Origin: Candidatus Zipacnadia bacterium
Lineage (GTDB): Bacteria; Armatimonadota; Zipacnadia; Zipacnadales; UBA5352
Assembly (NCBI GenBank): GCA_029821735.1
Contig: JALGSU010000053.1
Coordinates: 1-38,171 of the forward strand
Direction: 5' to 3'
DNA: 38,171 nt
The stretch's first letter is position 1, and each line of letters opens with the position of its first letter. The notes beneath the pieces were generated by a model, which saw only the letters and a list, made by a program, of their open reading frames with translations, made no database searches and was not told the DNA's origin. Position numbers and translations under genes: made by a program. Shown one piece after another: positions 1 to 9,001 of this stretch.

Positions 1-1
1 C

Positions 2-2674
2 CAGCCTGACTGGATTGTGCTTTCACTCGATCAGGCCAACGATTTCATGTTGATGGAGCCCGCCGCTGATCGCCAGTGCGTCGCATGCGCTGTGGTCAAC
101 GCCAGTGAGAACGACGCCGAGAACGTGCATGTGCGCTTCATGGCTGGGCCTGCTGGTGGCAACGCCGAAGCGATCGGGGAACCGGTTGCGGTCGGCGCAG
201 TGGCTGCAGGCGCATCATCCACCGCGGTCGTCATGTGGAACATGCAGGGCCAGAACATCACAAACTACCAGATCACTGCCGAGGTCTACATTCCTGATCT
301 GCAGGATGCTACGCCCGCCAACAATACCGCATCCATCACCGCCTCCATCGCTTACGTGAACAATGGCAGACGCGCGTTCTCCTGGCCTGAGGACTCCTTC
401 GCTTTCGGGCCCACCAGCATCGGCGATCAGGAACTCGCGGATACATCTCTGGCGGCTGTGACCGCGGTTGTCGGCCAGATGGGCATTGGCGACACCTCCG
501 TCGAGGCGATGGTCAACGAGATGCTTCTGCCGGTCACATTCCTCAAGCTGGCCGAGTATTTCGACGCCGCCGCCACGGAATCTGCCGGCCACAGTCGCGG
601 CATGGCCGCCGCCGCGGCGATCTACTACGTCGACGGCAGCGTGAAGCCCGTCGCCAAGCCGACCTGGAAGATCTCAGAGCCCGAGGCCGCCGCAAGCATA
701 GCGGCGACACAGGACGCCCAGATGGTCGGGCTGATGGAGGCCGTCCTCAAGGGCGAGAACTACCTCGACGCCGAGCTCACGCCCCAGAAGGCGCTTGCTG
801 ATGTGACCACGTATCTGCGCGATCGGCGCGAGTGCGCGCTGCTCGAGATATACGGCCGCGGCTGGGGCCATTGCGTCCTGGCCTACAAGATGATCGCCGT
901 CGAGGGCCGCGACCCGGTCGTCTACATCTACGACCCGGCCTTCCCCCCGAGCCCGCAGGTGGCGGACACCCATGTCATGCCACAGCTCACCATCGGCGAG
1001 GACAGCTTCTCGGCCGGTGAAGATTCGGTCTACGACGCCAATGGCGCAGAGTGGATTGGTGTGCAGGACATCGAGCGGACATTCGCGGTGGCTGACAGCA
1101 AGACGCTTGTCGGTCCGCTGAAGCGCATCATCTACGAGATGGCTGGCGCGATGGCGCGCAGCGGCAAGACCCTCGTCTCCATCGCCTGTCCGGCTGATGC
1201 ATTCTTGCTGGATGCGCGTGGCCGACGCGTCGGCGTCGTCAACGATCAGCTCGTCACCGAAGTCCCGCGGGCGGATGTCCTCCGCTCGAGCGACGTTGAG
1301 ATATATCTTCTGCCCGGTGAGGAGCAATTCACGCTCCAGGTCCGTGGGACCGGTCCCGGCTCAACGCGCGTCAACGTCATGCGCGGGGACTCAACCACTC
1401 GCATGAGCATTACCGCCTTCACCGGCATCCCCACGGCGTGGGGCACGGCCATGACCGGCGTAATCAAGGGCGATGGGGCGGTCGACAACCTCATGGTTGA
1501 CGGCGTCGCGATGGCCCCCACGATCAAGGGTTTCCTCGGCGCCGCCAATACCGACGTCTGGGGCATCGACCGAAATCGCCCGCCCACACGGCCGGTCGTC
1601 AGTATCAACCCGCCGACCCCAGGGGCCGCCGATGGCCTTTACTGTCGGGCTGCAGGCAGCATCGACCCGGACGGTGACCCGATCGAGTACACCTTCCAGT
1701 GGTATCGAAACGGGGAGATCGCCGAGGGCCGCATCTTCGCAGGGCTTGGCGCGAAGTGGACCCGTGACGGACAGACGTGGCGCTGCGTGGTCACGCCCAA
1801 TGACGGTCAGCTCGATGGCCCCACTGGCGAGGCCACGGTCACCATCGCCGGCGCTGGCACAGCGACGCCGGTCGTTGAGCCCACCGACGAGACTGCCGAC
1901 TGGCAGTATGTTCTCAACCAGGCTGGCGGGTATAGCATGCGCATTCCGCTCGACTGGGCGGAGGAAGACATCCCGGCCACTGAGACATCGCTCCAGCGTT
2001 TCCGCAAGAACCTCACGCGTAACGTGGCAGTGCACGTTCTCTACGAGCGCACCGGCCCCATGAACCAGGCGCAGCTCAAGGTGCACGCTGACAACAACGT
2101 CGACTCGCCGGTCCTGCAAACCAAGGTCTCGGAGCGGCAGTTGACCGTTGAGGGCGGCGTCGGGCTCGAGATGGTGTTCACCGGAACTGAGGGCAACGTG
2201 CCCTTCAAGACCGTCATCCACCACCTCTGCTTCGGCGACGACTACTACAGCGTGATCGGCCTCACCGATCAGGGCACCGAGGCTGTCAATCTGCCCGTGG
2301 TGACCAAGATACTCGACACTTTCACGCGAGTGGCGCCGGCGACCGTTGTGCCGGAGGCAGCCCATGACTTCGCGCTCACCAGTCCTGCTGCGGGTGCTGC
2401 GGTCGGCAATACGGTCAATGTCAGCGGAACTGCCGCGCCCGGCTCAAAGGTCCGAGTTACCGTCAACTACTGGTTCCGCGTGATCGTTTCGCAGTGGGCG
2501 CAGCTCAGTCAGACTGAGGTCACCGCCGATGCCGCTGGTCAGTGGAAAGCGGCTGACTTGAGCACGGACATCTCGGTCTTCGGCAAGTCCCGCAGGTATG
2601 AGATCGTCGCTGAGTTGCTTGGCGCTGACGGCGAAGCCATCGCCACCGAGAAGATCGAAGTGAAGCGCGACTGA
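2..2674 (+). CDS. Large multidomain surface protein with papain-like, PKD/Ig-like and DcrB/PsbP-like regions (5' partial)
   Basis: The reading frame is open from base 2 with no convincing start, so the gene begins upstream of the window. I number residues from the GTG at 17. The N-terminus (about 1-115) looks like a CARDB-type beta-sandwich ending in an ANNT motif. Residues about 120-320 resemble a papain-like fold: GHSRGM (191-196), then GWGHCVLAY with His285, and YIYDP with Asp306. A PKD/Ig-like module with DPDGDP and FQWYRNGE follows around 520-610. Then comes a DcrB/PsbP-like segment (about 630-770) and a C-terminal Ig-like domain (about 785-885). The protein is probably extracellular and its substrate is unknown. 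Where papain-like relatives would be expected to have the nucleophilic Cys, this protein has Ser193, so it may be an inactive binding version. Family assignment is from motif memory only; the coding call is secure. Confidence 0.85.
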   Translation, partial: QPDWIVLSLDQANDFMLMEPAADRQCVACAVVNASENDAENVHVRFMAGPAGGNAEAIGEPVAVGAVAAGASSTAVVMWNMQGQNITNYQITAEVYIPDLQDATPANNTASITASIAYVNNGRRAFSWPEDSFAFGPTSIGDQELADTSLAAVTAVVGQMGIGDTSVEAMVNEMLLPVTFLKLAEYFDAAATESAGHSRGMAAAAAIYYVDGSVKPVAKPTWKISEPEAAASIAATQDAQMVGLMEAVLKGENYLDAELTPQKALADVTTYLRDRRECALLEIYGRGWGHCVLAYKMIAVEGRDPVVYIYDPAFPPSPQVADTHVMPQLTIGEDSFSAGEDSVYDANGAEWIGVQDIERTFAVADSKTLVGPLKRIIYEMAGAMARSGKTLVSIACPADAFLLDARGRRVGVVNDQLVTEVPRADVLRSSDVEIYLLPGEEQFTLQVRGTGPGSTRVNVMRGDSTTRMSITAFTGIPTAWGTAMTGVIKGDGAVDNLMVDGVAMAPTIKGFLGAANTDVWGIDRNRPPTRPVVSINPPTPGAADGLYCRAAGSIDPDGDPIEYTFQWYRNGEIAEGRIFAGLGAKWTRDGQTWRCVVTPNDGQLDGPTGEATVTIAGAGTATPVVEPTDETADWQYVLNQAGGYSMRIPLDWAEEDIPATETSLQRFRKNLTRNVAVHVLYERTGPMNQAQLKVHADNNVDSPVLQTKVSERQLTVEGGVGLEMVFTGTEGNVPFKTVIHHLCFGDDYYSVIGLTDQGTEAVNLPVVTKILDTFTRVAPATVVPEAAHDFALTSPAAGAAVGNTVNVSGTAAPGSKVRVTVNYWFRVIVSQWAQLSQTEVTADAAGQWKAADLSTDISVFGKSRRYEIVAELLGADGEAIATEKIEVKRD

Positions 2675-2700
2675 GCACACAGTTCCGCTGATTGCCTGCC

Positions 2701-2733
2701 GACGCCTGCGGAAGCTGCTTCCCCGCAGGCGTC
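2701..2733 (+). terminator. Perfect 11-bp inverted repeat after the first gene
   Basis: GACGCCTGCGG at 2701-2711 pairs perfectly with CCGCAGGCGTC at 2723-2733 across an 11-nt loop, 26 bases after the stop of the preceding gene. It would form a strong hairpin, but no T tract follows. It is either a factor-dependent terminator or an mRNA-stabilising hairpin. It also sits just upstream of the next gene's ribosome binding site. Confidence 0.5.
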
Positions 2734-2773
2734 GTGGAAAATGGCTCCGTCGAGGAGGCCGATCTCGCCTGTG

Positions 2774-4753
2774 ATGAACACAGCCACCCGCCTCACTGTC
2801 GCCGCTGTTTTCCTATGCGCGATCATGCCGCTGCATGCGCGGGATGCTCAGTTCACATTCGTCCCATTGGACGACTTCGAAGACACGAGCCCCTGGATCG
2901 GGGGTGACCCAAATACTGACCTCACTCAAAAAGACGCCGCACTCACCCCGTCTGACAAGTTCGTGCACGAGGGCACGCAGTCGATCGCCTTCATGGTCAG
3001 TGTCAACTGGACGCCTCGCGAGGGTGAGAAATACCCCAGGGGTTGGCCCATGATGACCCGGCACTTCGACCCGCCCGTCGACTGGTCTGCCTTCGACCAC
3101 GTGGCATTCTGGCTATACACCGATACCCGAATCACCATTCCCTCTGGCCGCGCCCTGCGCTGCAAGCCGCTCGTCGACGGTGACGAAGGGCAGGACTGGT
3201 ACACCATCCCCGGGATCGAGGCCGGGGTCTGGCAGCAGGTCCTCATGCCGCTCGGGGCCGAGTATGACTGGTCGGCAGTCACCGGCTTCAGTTTCTATGT
3301 GGCTGAGGGCTGGTATCAGGACGGCGACCGCATCGACTTCTACATTGATGACATGCGTCTCGCGCGCCGCAACTGGCCGGTCTTCCAGAGTCTCGCGATC
3401 TCCTCGCGCATTGGGCCGCGCGGTGCTCCGCCGGTGCTGGACGCCCAGATATCTGGCCCCTTCGACGGTGCCGCGGTGCGTTGCCGCATCACCGACCTGG
3501 AGGGCGCTCCTCAGTACGAGGCCCGGTTCCCTCTGCAGGCCCGTCGCGCGCTTGTCCGAACCGATGCCGACAGCCTTCAGCCCGGCAGCCACTACGCGCT
3601 GGCGAGCGTCGTTGACGCCGCGGGTACGGTTCGTGACATCCGCACGCAGTATTTCCGCACCATGCAGCCAGGCAAGCGCACGCACCTGTCGCTCATCACA
3701 TTCTACACGCCGCAGTTGATCGAGCTTGACGAGGAGAAGCTGGAACAGCTTCGCGTCCTCAATGACTCCGCGTACGCCGCCGTCGCCATCCCGCTCTTTG
3801 GCAGCTACAACACGGACCCCATTCCGGACTTCGATGATCTGACCGCGAAGCTCGACATGGTCGCTGACGCGCTGGAGATCGAGGCTTGGCCGTGGGTTTC
3901 GCTGAACCGCATGATCGGCGCCCCGGAGGATGCTCGCGGGCACGCCTCAACGCACGCGGAGAGGCCCGAGTATTTCCAGGCTATCCCCATGCTGGACCTC
4001 GCCAACGAGACTGGTGCGCGCGCTGATTTCCTGAAGATGTTCCGCATTGCTGCGCGCGCGGCAAAGCGTTGGGGATCGCCGGGGCTGGTCATCGACTACG
4101 AGGCGTACAACAACTATATGGCCTACACGATGACCATCCTCGCGGAGCGTCGCGGCGAGCCACTGGAGCAGACCATCGAGCTGTGCGAGGCCCTCGGCAC
4201 GGACATGGCGCGAGTGCTCGAAGAAGAGTATCCGGAGTGCGTGGTGTGGACGCTCTTCTCGCGCCTCGACCGCCCCGTCGTCGTCCCGGGCCATGACGGC
4301 CTCGTGCACCCCATGCCGGGTCATATCAGCCAGGGGTTCCTGAACTACGCAAAAAAGCACGGGGTCCCGTGTAAGTATCTGTGTGGGGGAGAGGTCAGTG
4401 TGGGCTACTACAACGCAAACCCGGAGGCCCTGCGCGCGAAGATCGCCGAGCGCGACATGAAGATGGCCGGCCCGCTTGAGACTTGGCCGGACCACCTCTT
4501 CCTGGCGGGGACGATCTCACCGTATCACGACCACACGATCGTGACGAGTTGGGTCAAGGATCGAGCGGGGGACGACCCGGAGCTCAAGACAATCGAGGAC
4601 TTCCAGCCGATGTTCGAGACGCTCTTTGACGCATATGACTGGGTGTGGATCTACGCGTCCAGCGCGGGCCGCACGGTCCCCTACAACCCCGACAACAACG
4701 CCCGCTACAGCGCTGTGTACGAGGCGGCTCTGACCGCGTCCGCCGCTCAATAG
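2774..4753 (+). CDS. Secreted glycosidase-like protein with N-terminal carbohydrate-binding-like domain
   Basis: The start is set at ATG 2774, which gives a clean signal peptide (MNTATRLTVAAVFLCAIMPL, then HARDAQF). GAGGAGG at 2752-2758 lies upstream, with rather long spacing. The 659-residue product first shows a beta-sandwich (about 25-195) opening with DDFEDTSPW and closing with FYIDDMRLARR, like CBM/CIA30-type modules. A probable TIM barrel runs from about residue 300 to the end. It contains VIDYEAYNNY around residue 440, whose Glu is a candidate acid residue, and conserved-looking WVWIYASSAG near the C-terminus. I cannot place it in a numbered GH family. The stop overlaps the stop of the convergent downstream gene by 7 bp. 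Its likely role is extracellular polysaccharide processing, which is inference from architecture and neighbours. Confidence 0.82.
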   Translation: MNTATRLTVAAVFLCAIMPLHARDAQFTFVPLDDFEDTSPWIGGDPNTDLTQKDAALTPSDKFVHEGTQSIAFMVSVNWTPREGEKYPRGWPMMTRHFDPPVDWSAFDHVAFWLYTDTRITIPSGRALRCKPLVDGDEGQDWYTIPGIEAGVWQQVLMPLGAEYDWSAVTGFSFYVAEGWYQDGDRIDFYIDDMRLARRNWPVFQSLAISSRIGPRGAPPVLDAQISGPFDGAAVRCRITDLEGAPQYEARFPLQARRALVRTDADSLQPGSHYALASVVDAAGTVRDIRTQYFRTMQPGKRTHLSLITFYTPQLIELDEEKLEQLRVLNDSAYAAVAIPLFGSYNTDPIPDFDDLTAKLDMVADALEIEAWPWVSLNRMIGAPEDARGHASTHAERPEYFQAIPMLDLANETGARADFLKMFRIAARAAKRWGSPGLVIDYEAYNNYMAYTMTILAERRGEPLEQTIELCEALGTDMARVLEEEYPECVVWTLFSRLDRPVVVPGHDGLVHPMPGHISQGFLNYAKKHGVPCKYLCGGEVSVGYYNANPEALRAKIAERDMKMAGPLETWPDHLFLAGTISPYHDHTIVTSWVKDRAGDDPELKTIEDFQPMFETLFDAYDWVWIYASSAGRTVPYNPDNNARYSAVYEAALTASAAQ

Positions 4754-5799
4754 ACCCCGTGCCTGCGCCCCTCATCCAGCATCGCGTAGTAGTTCGCGAT
4801 GGGGATGTAGTTTGTCACGGAGTTCCCGGTGCCAAGCGCCCACCCGCCGCCGGGCTTGCACTGCTCAATAACCCGGCGCGTGTATTCCCTTACCTGCTGC
4901 TCGCTCCCGCGGCTGAGGATGTCCACGTCAATGCCGCCCATCACAGCGCACAGGTGCCCCCAGTGCCGCTTGAAAGCAGCAACCGGCTCGATGACATCCT
5001 CGAACGAGTGCTTGGCGTCGATTCCCGCCTCGTGTATCAGGTCGCCCCACACCTCCGAGCAGTTCCCGCACGCGTGCAGGATGACTGGACGGCCATTAGC
5101 ATGTGCCATGCCCACGAGTTCCTTGTACCACGGGAAGACATAGCGCCGCAGATCCGCCGGGCCGATCATAGTCTGAGTTTTGAAGCCCAAGTCGTCGTTG
5201 AGGCTCAGGGCCCCTATCACGTCGTACTGGCAGTAGCGCCGGTAGAGTTCAAGCTCCGTCTCGCCCACCCGGTCCGCCACTGCCTGCACCAAGTCCGGTT
5301 GATCGATCAACGCGAAGCACAGTGGCTCATAGCCCATCAGCCCGATGAGGCTCTCCAGCGGTCCGCCCGGCAGGACGGGAATGGCCTTCATGCTCGCCGG
5401 CAGCAGCGACCCCAACTTCTCGACGGGGGCGAAGTCCTCATCACGCACTCGGGGCCACTCATAGCTCTCGAAGTCGGCCCACGTCTCGATGGGCCCGTGA
5501 CTGTCGTCCCGCCATCCGCGCTGGGTGCCTCGCTCGGCTGTGTCCTGCGAGACGCGCGTCTCCCGTCCAGGGAAACCGTAGCTCGCCCGCGTGACCACGA
5601 AGTCGTAGCCCGCCTCGACCATGAACTCGATCTCGTACGCCATCGCTTCGTCCGGGTCCGTCGGGCATGCTCGCCCCAACAGCGGCCCGGCCACCTGCAT
5701 GTCGAAGAACAGATCGAAGAACGGTACGCGATCGGGCTCGCCCTGTCTGCGCAGCACGGTCATGAGTCGCTCGAAATCGGGCTCCCAGAGTCCGGCCAC
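4747..5799 (-). CDS. Uroporphyrinogen decarboxylase (URO-D/MtaA/CmuA) superfamily protein
   Basis: The product is about 350 residues, normal for the family. The N-terminal GEPDRVPFFDLFFD matches the RVP motif that opens URO-D proteins. HACGNC near residues 238-243 resembles the His/Cys zinc site of corrinoid methyltransferases of the MtaA/CmuA type. VMGGIDVDIL and the terminal NYYAMLDEGRRHGVY are also family-like. GTG at 5799 is preferred over the in-frame TTG at 5808, because GGGAG lies 9 bases upstream of the GTG and directly abuts the TTG. It follows the siroheme-reductase-like gene by 25 bp and is probably co-transcribed. Proteins of this branch are more often methyl-transfer or demethylation enzymes than true HemE, and no other haem genes are nearby. 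The exact reaction is unknown. Confidence 0.88.
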   Translation of the reverse strand: MAGLWEPDFERLMTVLRRQGEPDRVPFFDLFFDMQVAGPLLGRACPTDPDEAMAYEIEFMVEAGYDFVVTRASYGFPGRETRVSQDTAERGTQRGWRDDSHGPIETWADFESYEWPRVRDEDFAPVEKLGSLLPASMKAIPVLPGGPLESLIGLMGYEPLCFALIDQPDLVQAVADRVGETELELYRRYCQYDVIGALSLNDDLGFKTQTMIGPADLRRYVFPWYKELVGMAHANGRPVILHACGNCSEVWGDLIHEAGIDAKHSFEDVIEPVAAFKRHWGHLCAVMGGIDVDILSRGSEQQVREYTRRVIEQCKPGGGWALGTGNSVTNYIPIANYYAMLDEGRRHGVY

Positions 5800-5824
5800 A
5801 GTCCTCAACTCCCGATGCGACGGC

Positions 5825-6556
5825 TCAGCCGCCGATATCTGTAGTTGCGGTCAGATGGTTCATCAGCGCATCCATCCCAAGGCGTTTGAGGGTGTTCGCG
5901 AGTCGCTCCCTCTGCTCAGCCTGGTCACGGTACCACTCGACGATGGTCGCGCACACATCGGCCAGCGTCTCGAGGCCACTGACCTTCACCGGCAGCCGCT
6001 GCCCGATCATCGGTCGTTTCCCCATCTTTCCGCCTGCGTACAGGACGAACGCCTCCCGTGCCACGCCCTCGTCGTCCTTGCGCCGTCCGCCCATGATTCC
6101 GATGCAGGTGGCCTGCGGCGACGTGCAGCCGTTGGGGCAGCCGGATATCGCGACCTTGAACTTGCTCGCCAACCCTTCGTAGTCCTGTAGCCGCGCGTTG
6201 AGGACCTCCGCGATCGCCTGGCTGTCGATCAGCCCGTACTTGCAGCGGCTGCCGGGACAGGCGATGATCGTCCGCACGCGCTTGCCGGTGCCGCCACACG
6301 CCAGCCCCCCCGTGCTTAGCAGATCGGCCAGGCCCTCGGTTTCTGCGTCGCGAATGTCGTGCAACTCAACGCCCTGTCGCGTAGTGAGATGCACCACGCC
6401 CTCGCCAAATTGGTCGGCGGCATCAGCCAGTACGCGAAGCTGGTCGCTGGTTATGTGCCCTGCGATGAGCTTGATCCGGGCCACATACAGATCATCCTGT
6501 GGCTGCTTGTAGAATCCGTTTGGCTTCGGCGTGTCTTGCTGCGGCGTCTCTGGCAT
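5825..6556 (-). CDS. Small siroheme/[4Fe-4S] nitrite-sulfite reductase-like protein
   Basis: The product is 243 residues. The N-terminal half has the nitrite/sulfite reductase ferredoxin-like fold, with HLTTRQGVELHDI and the GLACGGTGKRVRTI segment. The second half carries the cysteines expected for a coupled siroheme and [4Fe-4S] site: Cys100-x4-Cys105, then Cys140-x3-Cys144 in GCPNGC. Its length fits the short anaerobic-type reductases (AsrC-like) rather than the duplicated 500-residue enzymes. The first Cys pair is separated by four residues, whereas the textbook spacing is five; the DNA at 6240-6259 supports this reading. No flavin or ferredoxin partner gene is adjacent. It sits in the middle of a three-gene minus-strand run, 40 bp after the GH-like gene and 25 bp before the URO-D-like gene. 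The substrate is not deducible. Confidence 0.88.
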   Translation of the reverse strand: MPETPQQDTPKPNGFYKQPQDDLYVARIKLIAGHITSDQLRVLADAADQFGEGVVHLTTRQGVELHDIRDAETEGLADLLSTGGLACGGTGKRVRTIIACPGSRCKYGLIDSQAIAEVLNARLQDYEGLASKFKVAISGCPNGCTSPQATCIGIMGGRRKDDEGVAREAFVLYAGGKMGKRPMIGQRLPVKVSGLETLADVCATIVEWYRDQAEQRERLANTLKRLGMDALMNHLTATTDIGG

Positions 6557-6596
6557 CAGTGACCACTTCTCTCGTTGAAGGTGTGGTGGATCGTGT

Positions 6597-8858
6597 TCAA
6601 TCGTCGGTCAGCTCGGCAAAGCTCGCCGCGTCCGCAGCAAGCAGCACAGCCGCGTAGTTGGTGATGGCCGGTACAGCTACTTTGCCATCCACAACGCTCA
6701 GTTGCTGTGGCTCTGCATCGGGCGAGATCAGCAGCGCATTAGTCATCGTCGCGTCGGCAACTTGGAGCGTGATTTCAGGCGTCGGGTTGACTGCGGTCAG
6801 CGTGAAATCATCCGCATACTCGTAATCATAGTTCAGAATGTGCGCCGACAGCACCCCCGGATGCGGCTGGCGCAGCAGGTTCACGAGCACCGTGTCTGGC
6901 CAGTCTCCTGTCACTGGCGCGGCAGCCCGTAGCGCCTCCATCGCGTCGGCCATTTCGTCGTCGGCCGCGATCTCCAGCGGGTCGAGAATCTGCACTACGC
7001 GCCCAGCGCCGATCGCCACGACCGTCGCCCCGGCGGCGTCGGTTCCGATGAGCATGCTCACTGATTTCAGGCGCGCGTACTCCCCGCCGCCCGCGGTCCC
7101 CTTGATTGAGATCACGTCGCCCTCGGCGAGTGTAGTGGGCTCGCTCGTCCACCGGCGCCAGTTGTCGTCATCAGCGTCGGCCAGCCACGTCCCGGCCGGC
7201 GTGCCATTGATCGCGAGCTCGAACGTGGATTGTCCGTCGCTCTCGTCGAGGTAACTTACCGAAATCTTCCACAGTCCGGCATCTCCTGAGTAGGCCACAG
7301 ACGCCATGCCTGTCTGCATCGTCTTGATACGCCCGCCATCCAGCTCGTACCCGTCGAGGTCCATGTCAACGGCCGAATATTCCTGGCGCGCGGTGTCGGT
7401 CACGCCCGGGAGGAACTCGGCCAGCGGACGAGCGTCTTCTGTCGTCTCATACCGCTCGCGGATACTTAGCGACGCCGACAGCACCAGGGTGCCCCCGCCC
7501 TCGACGAATGCCCGCAACCCCTCGGCCTCGGCGGGCGAGAGCATCGCCTGACCGTCGATTGCCAGCGCGCTGAAGCCGGCCAGTCCTCCGTCCACGAGAT
7601 CCGAATTCACGACCACGTCCGCCGGCACTCCGTGGGCCTGCAGGAGCCAGAGCACGTCGTTGGTGTTCCCGCGGTCGAGCCCCAGGATCTGCCCCTGACG
7701 CGGTCCCCACGTCATGTCATAGAGCAGCCCGACGCCGCTGCCTGGCTGCTGGTCGGCCAGCAGTCTTTCCCACCGCCCTGCGAAGCGCGCATACTTCTCG
7801 CACGCCGCCAGAATTGCGGTATCCTCTTCAGGCTTCGTCAGATCCAGCACGTACCGGTCGCCGTTGAGATTCATGTTGGGCATATAGTTGCCGCCGAGAG
7901 CGAGGCCAGTGGCACACCCCAGCGCGTATTCCTCCGCGATCGGCAATCCCACCCACATGTTGGTCGCGCCCGGCGCATGATATACCTCAGTGCCGCGCGC
8001 CTTGCGTACCTCGCCGGGCACGTAGCTGAGGAACCCGGTCGGACGCCCATGGCTCGCAGCCAGGCCTATCTTGCATGCCGCGATGTCGCGTCCGAACGGC
8101 GGATGCCTGAAGGCCTCGGTGAACACCCCATCGGTGACGCCCTGGTCAATCAGCCAGTAGGACAAGTTGTTGGCCACGATGAAAAGCGGGGCCTCGCGGT
8201 CATGTGCGTACAGGTGAATCTGCTCGAAGAAATCTCTGGCGCTGTCCAGAGTGAACCATCGCTCGAGCTCGCGCGGCGTCCCCTCACCACCGAGCTCCCA
8301 GGCCGTGCCCGTGTGCTCAAGGGCGTACTCGCGGAACTCCGCTCGGCAGGTGGGGCAATAGCACTCCCACGTCATCGGGTTGTCGAAGAAGATGCAGTCC
8401 ACGCCCAGGGCCTGCAACTCATCCATCCGATCCTTGATGTACTGCAGCCAGGCCGGCCGGTTGAAGCAGCCCGCGTATCGCGCGGGGTTGTTGTAGATGA
8501 CCTTGTATTCACCGTCGGGCGTGAGGATTGCCGCGTCACGCAGTTCGGGGTGGTCGGGAAAGAGCTTCTCGTGGTAGATGGTCCGGCTGCAGATATACAT
8601 CATCCGATGCGCGCCCGCCTCGGCAGCCCTCTTCATGGACTCGGTGTTGAAGGCGCCTCCCTGCAGCAGATTGAACTCCGCTCCGAGCAGCCGCTCGACG
8701 TGGCTCTCATTCATCGTCTTATAGGCGATCATCCAACGTATTGCCCCGGGATTCGCCCACGGGAACATCTCCGTTGGCGGCTCCCAGTGCGCGCCAGCTC
8801 CTGCGGCGCCCAGCGTGCTCATGATTATCACACCTGCAATGATCTGAATGGATCGCAT
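6597..8858 (-). CDS. Secreted GH42-like glycosidase-type protein with GATase-like domain
   Basis: The start is set at ATG 8858 because it opens a clear signal peptide (MRSIQIIAGVIIMSTLGA) and has GAGGG about 8 bases upstream; the longer in-frame extension looks non-coding. The 753-residue product has an N-terminal TIM-barrel region with FFDNPMTWECYCPTCRAEF around residues 160-180, a Cys-rich motif seen in GH42-like and related hypothetical glycosidases. A beta-galactosidase-trimerisation-like (glutamine-amidotransferase-like) domain follows at about 375-470, including GVGLLYDMTWGP and GGGTLVLSAS. The C-terminal third is beta-rich. Most likely it is an extracellular glycosidase or an inactive relative. 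It is first in a probable operon with the siroheme-reductase-like and URO-D-like genes, an odd pairing for a secreted enzyme. Confidence 0.83.
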   Translation of the reverse strand: MRSIQIIAGVIIMSTLGAAGAGAHWEPPTEMFPWANPGAIRWMIAYKTMNESHVERLLGAEFNLLQGGAFNTESMKRAAEAGAHRMMYICSRTIYHEKLFPDHPELRDAAILTPDGEYKVIYNNPARYAGCFNRPAWLQYIKDRMDELQALGVDCIFFDNPMTWECYCPTCRAEFREYALEHTGTAWELGGEGTPRELERWFTLDSARDFFEQIHLYAHDREAPLFIVANNLSYWLIDQGVTDGVFTEAFRHPPFGRDIAACKIGLAASHGRPTGFLSYVPGEVRKARGTEVYHAPGATNMWVGLPIAEEYALGCATGLALGGNYMPNMNLNGDRYVLDLTKPEEDTAILAACEKYARFAGRWERLLADQQPGSGVGLLYDMTWGPRQGQILGLDRGNTNDVLWLLQAHGVPADVVVNSDLVDGGLAGFSALAIDGQAMLSPAEAEGLRAFVEGGGTLVLSASLSIRERYETTEDARPLAEFLPGVTDTARQEYSAVDMDLDGYELDGGRIKTMQTGMASVAYSGDAGLWKISVSYLDESDGQSTFELAINGTPAGTWLADADDDNWRRWTSEPTTLAEGDVISIKGTAGGGEYARLKSVSMLIGTDAAGATVVAIGAGRVVQILDPLEIAADDEMADAMEALRAAAPVTGDWPDTVLVNLLRQPHPGVLSAHILNYDYEYADDFTLTAVNPTPEITLQVADATMTNALLISPDAEPQQLSVVDGKVAVPAITNYAAVLLAADAASFAELTDD

Positions 8859-9001
8859 TATGTCGCCCTCATTCCCGACTGTTCGTGTGCGCTTTGCACA
8901 GTTCCTCGTGTGGGCCCGCAGGCCCTGCCCAGCGGGAGGACAGAGCTCGCCGAGGGGCGAACACATACTCACTGATCGACCTATTGAAGGAGTTGGCCTA
9001 A

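Noticed and set aside
4645..5844. Long plus-strand open frame (about 399 codons)
   Set aside because: It is antisense to the URO-D-like gene, which has clear family motifs; the plus-strand product has no recognisable domain and is rich in His/Arg/Pro, typical of a GC-rich shadow frame.
7632..8975. Long plus-strand open frame (about 447 codons)
   Set aside because: It is antisense to the secreted GH42-like gene and has no motif or ribosome site of its own.
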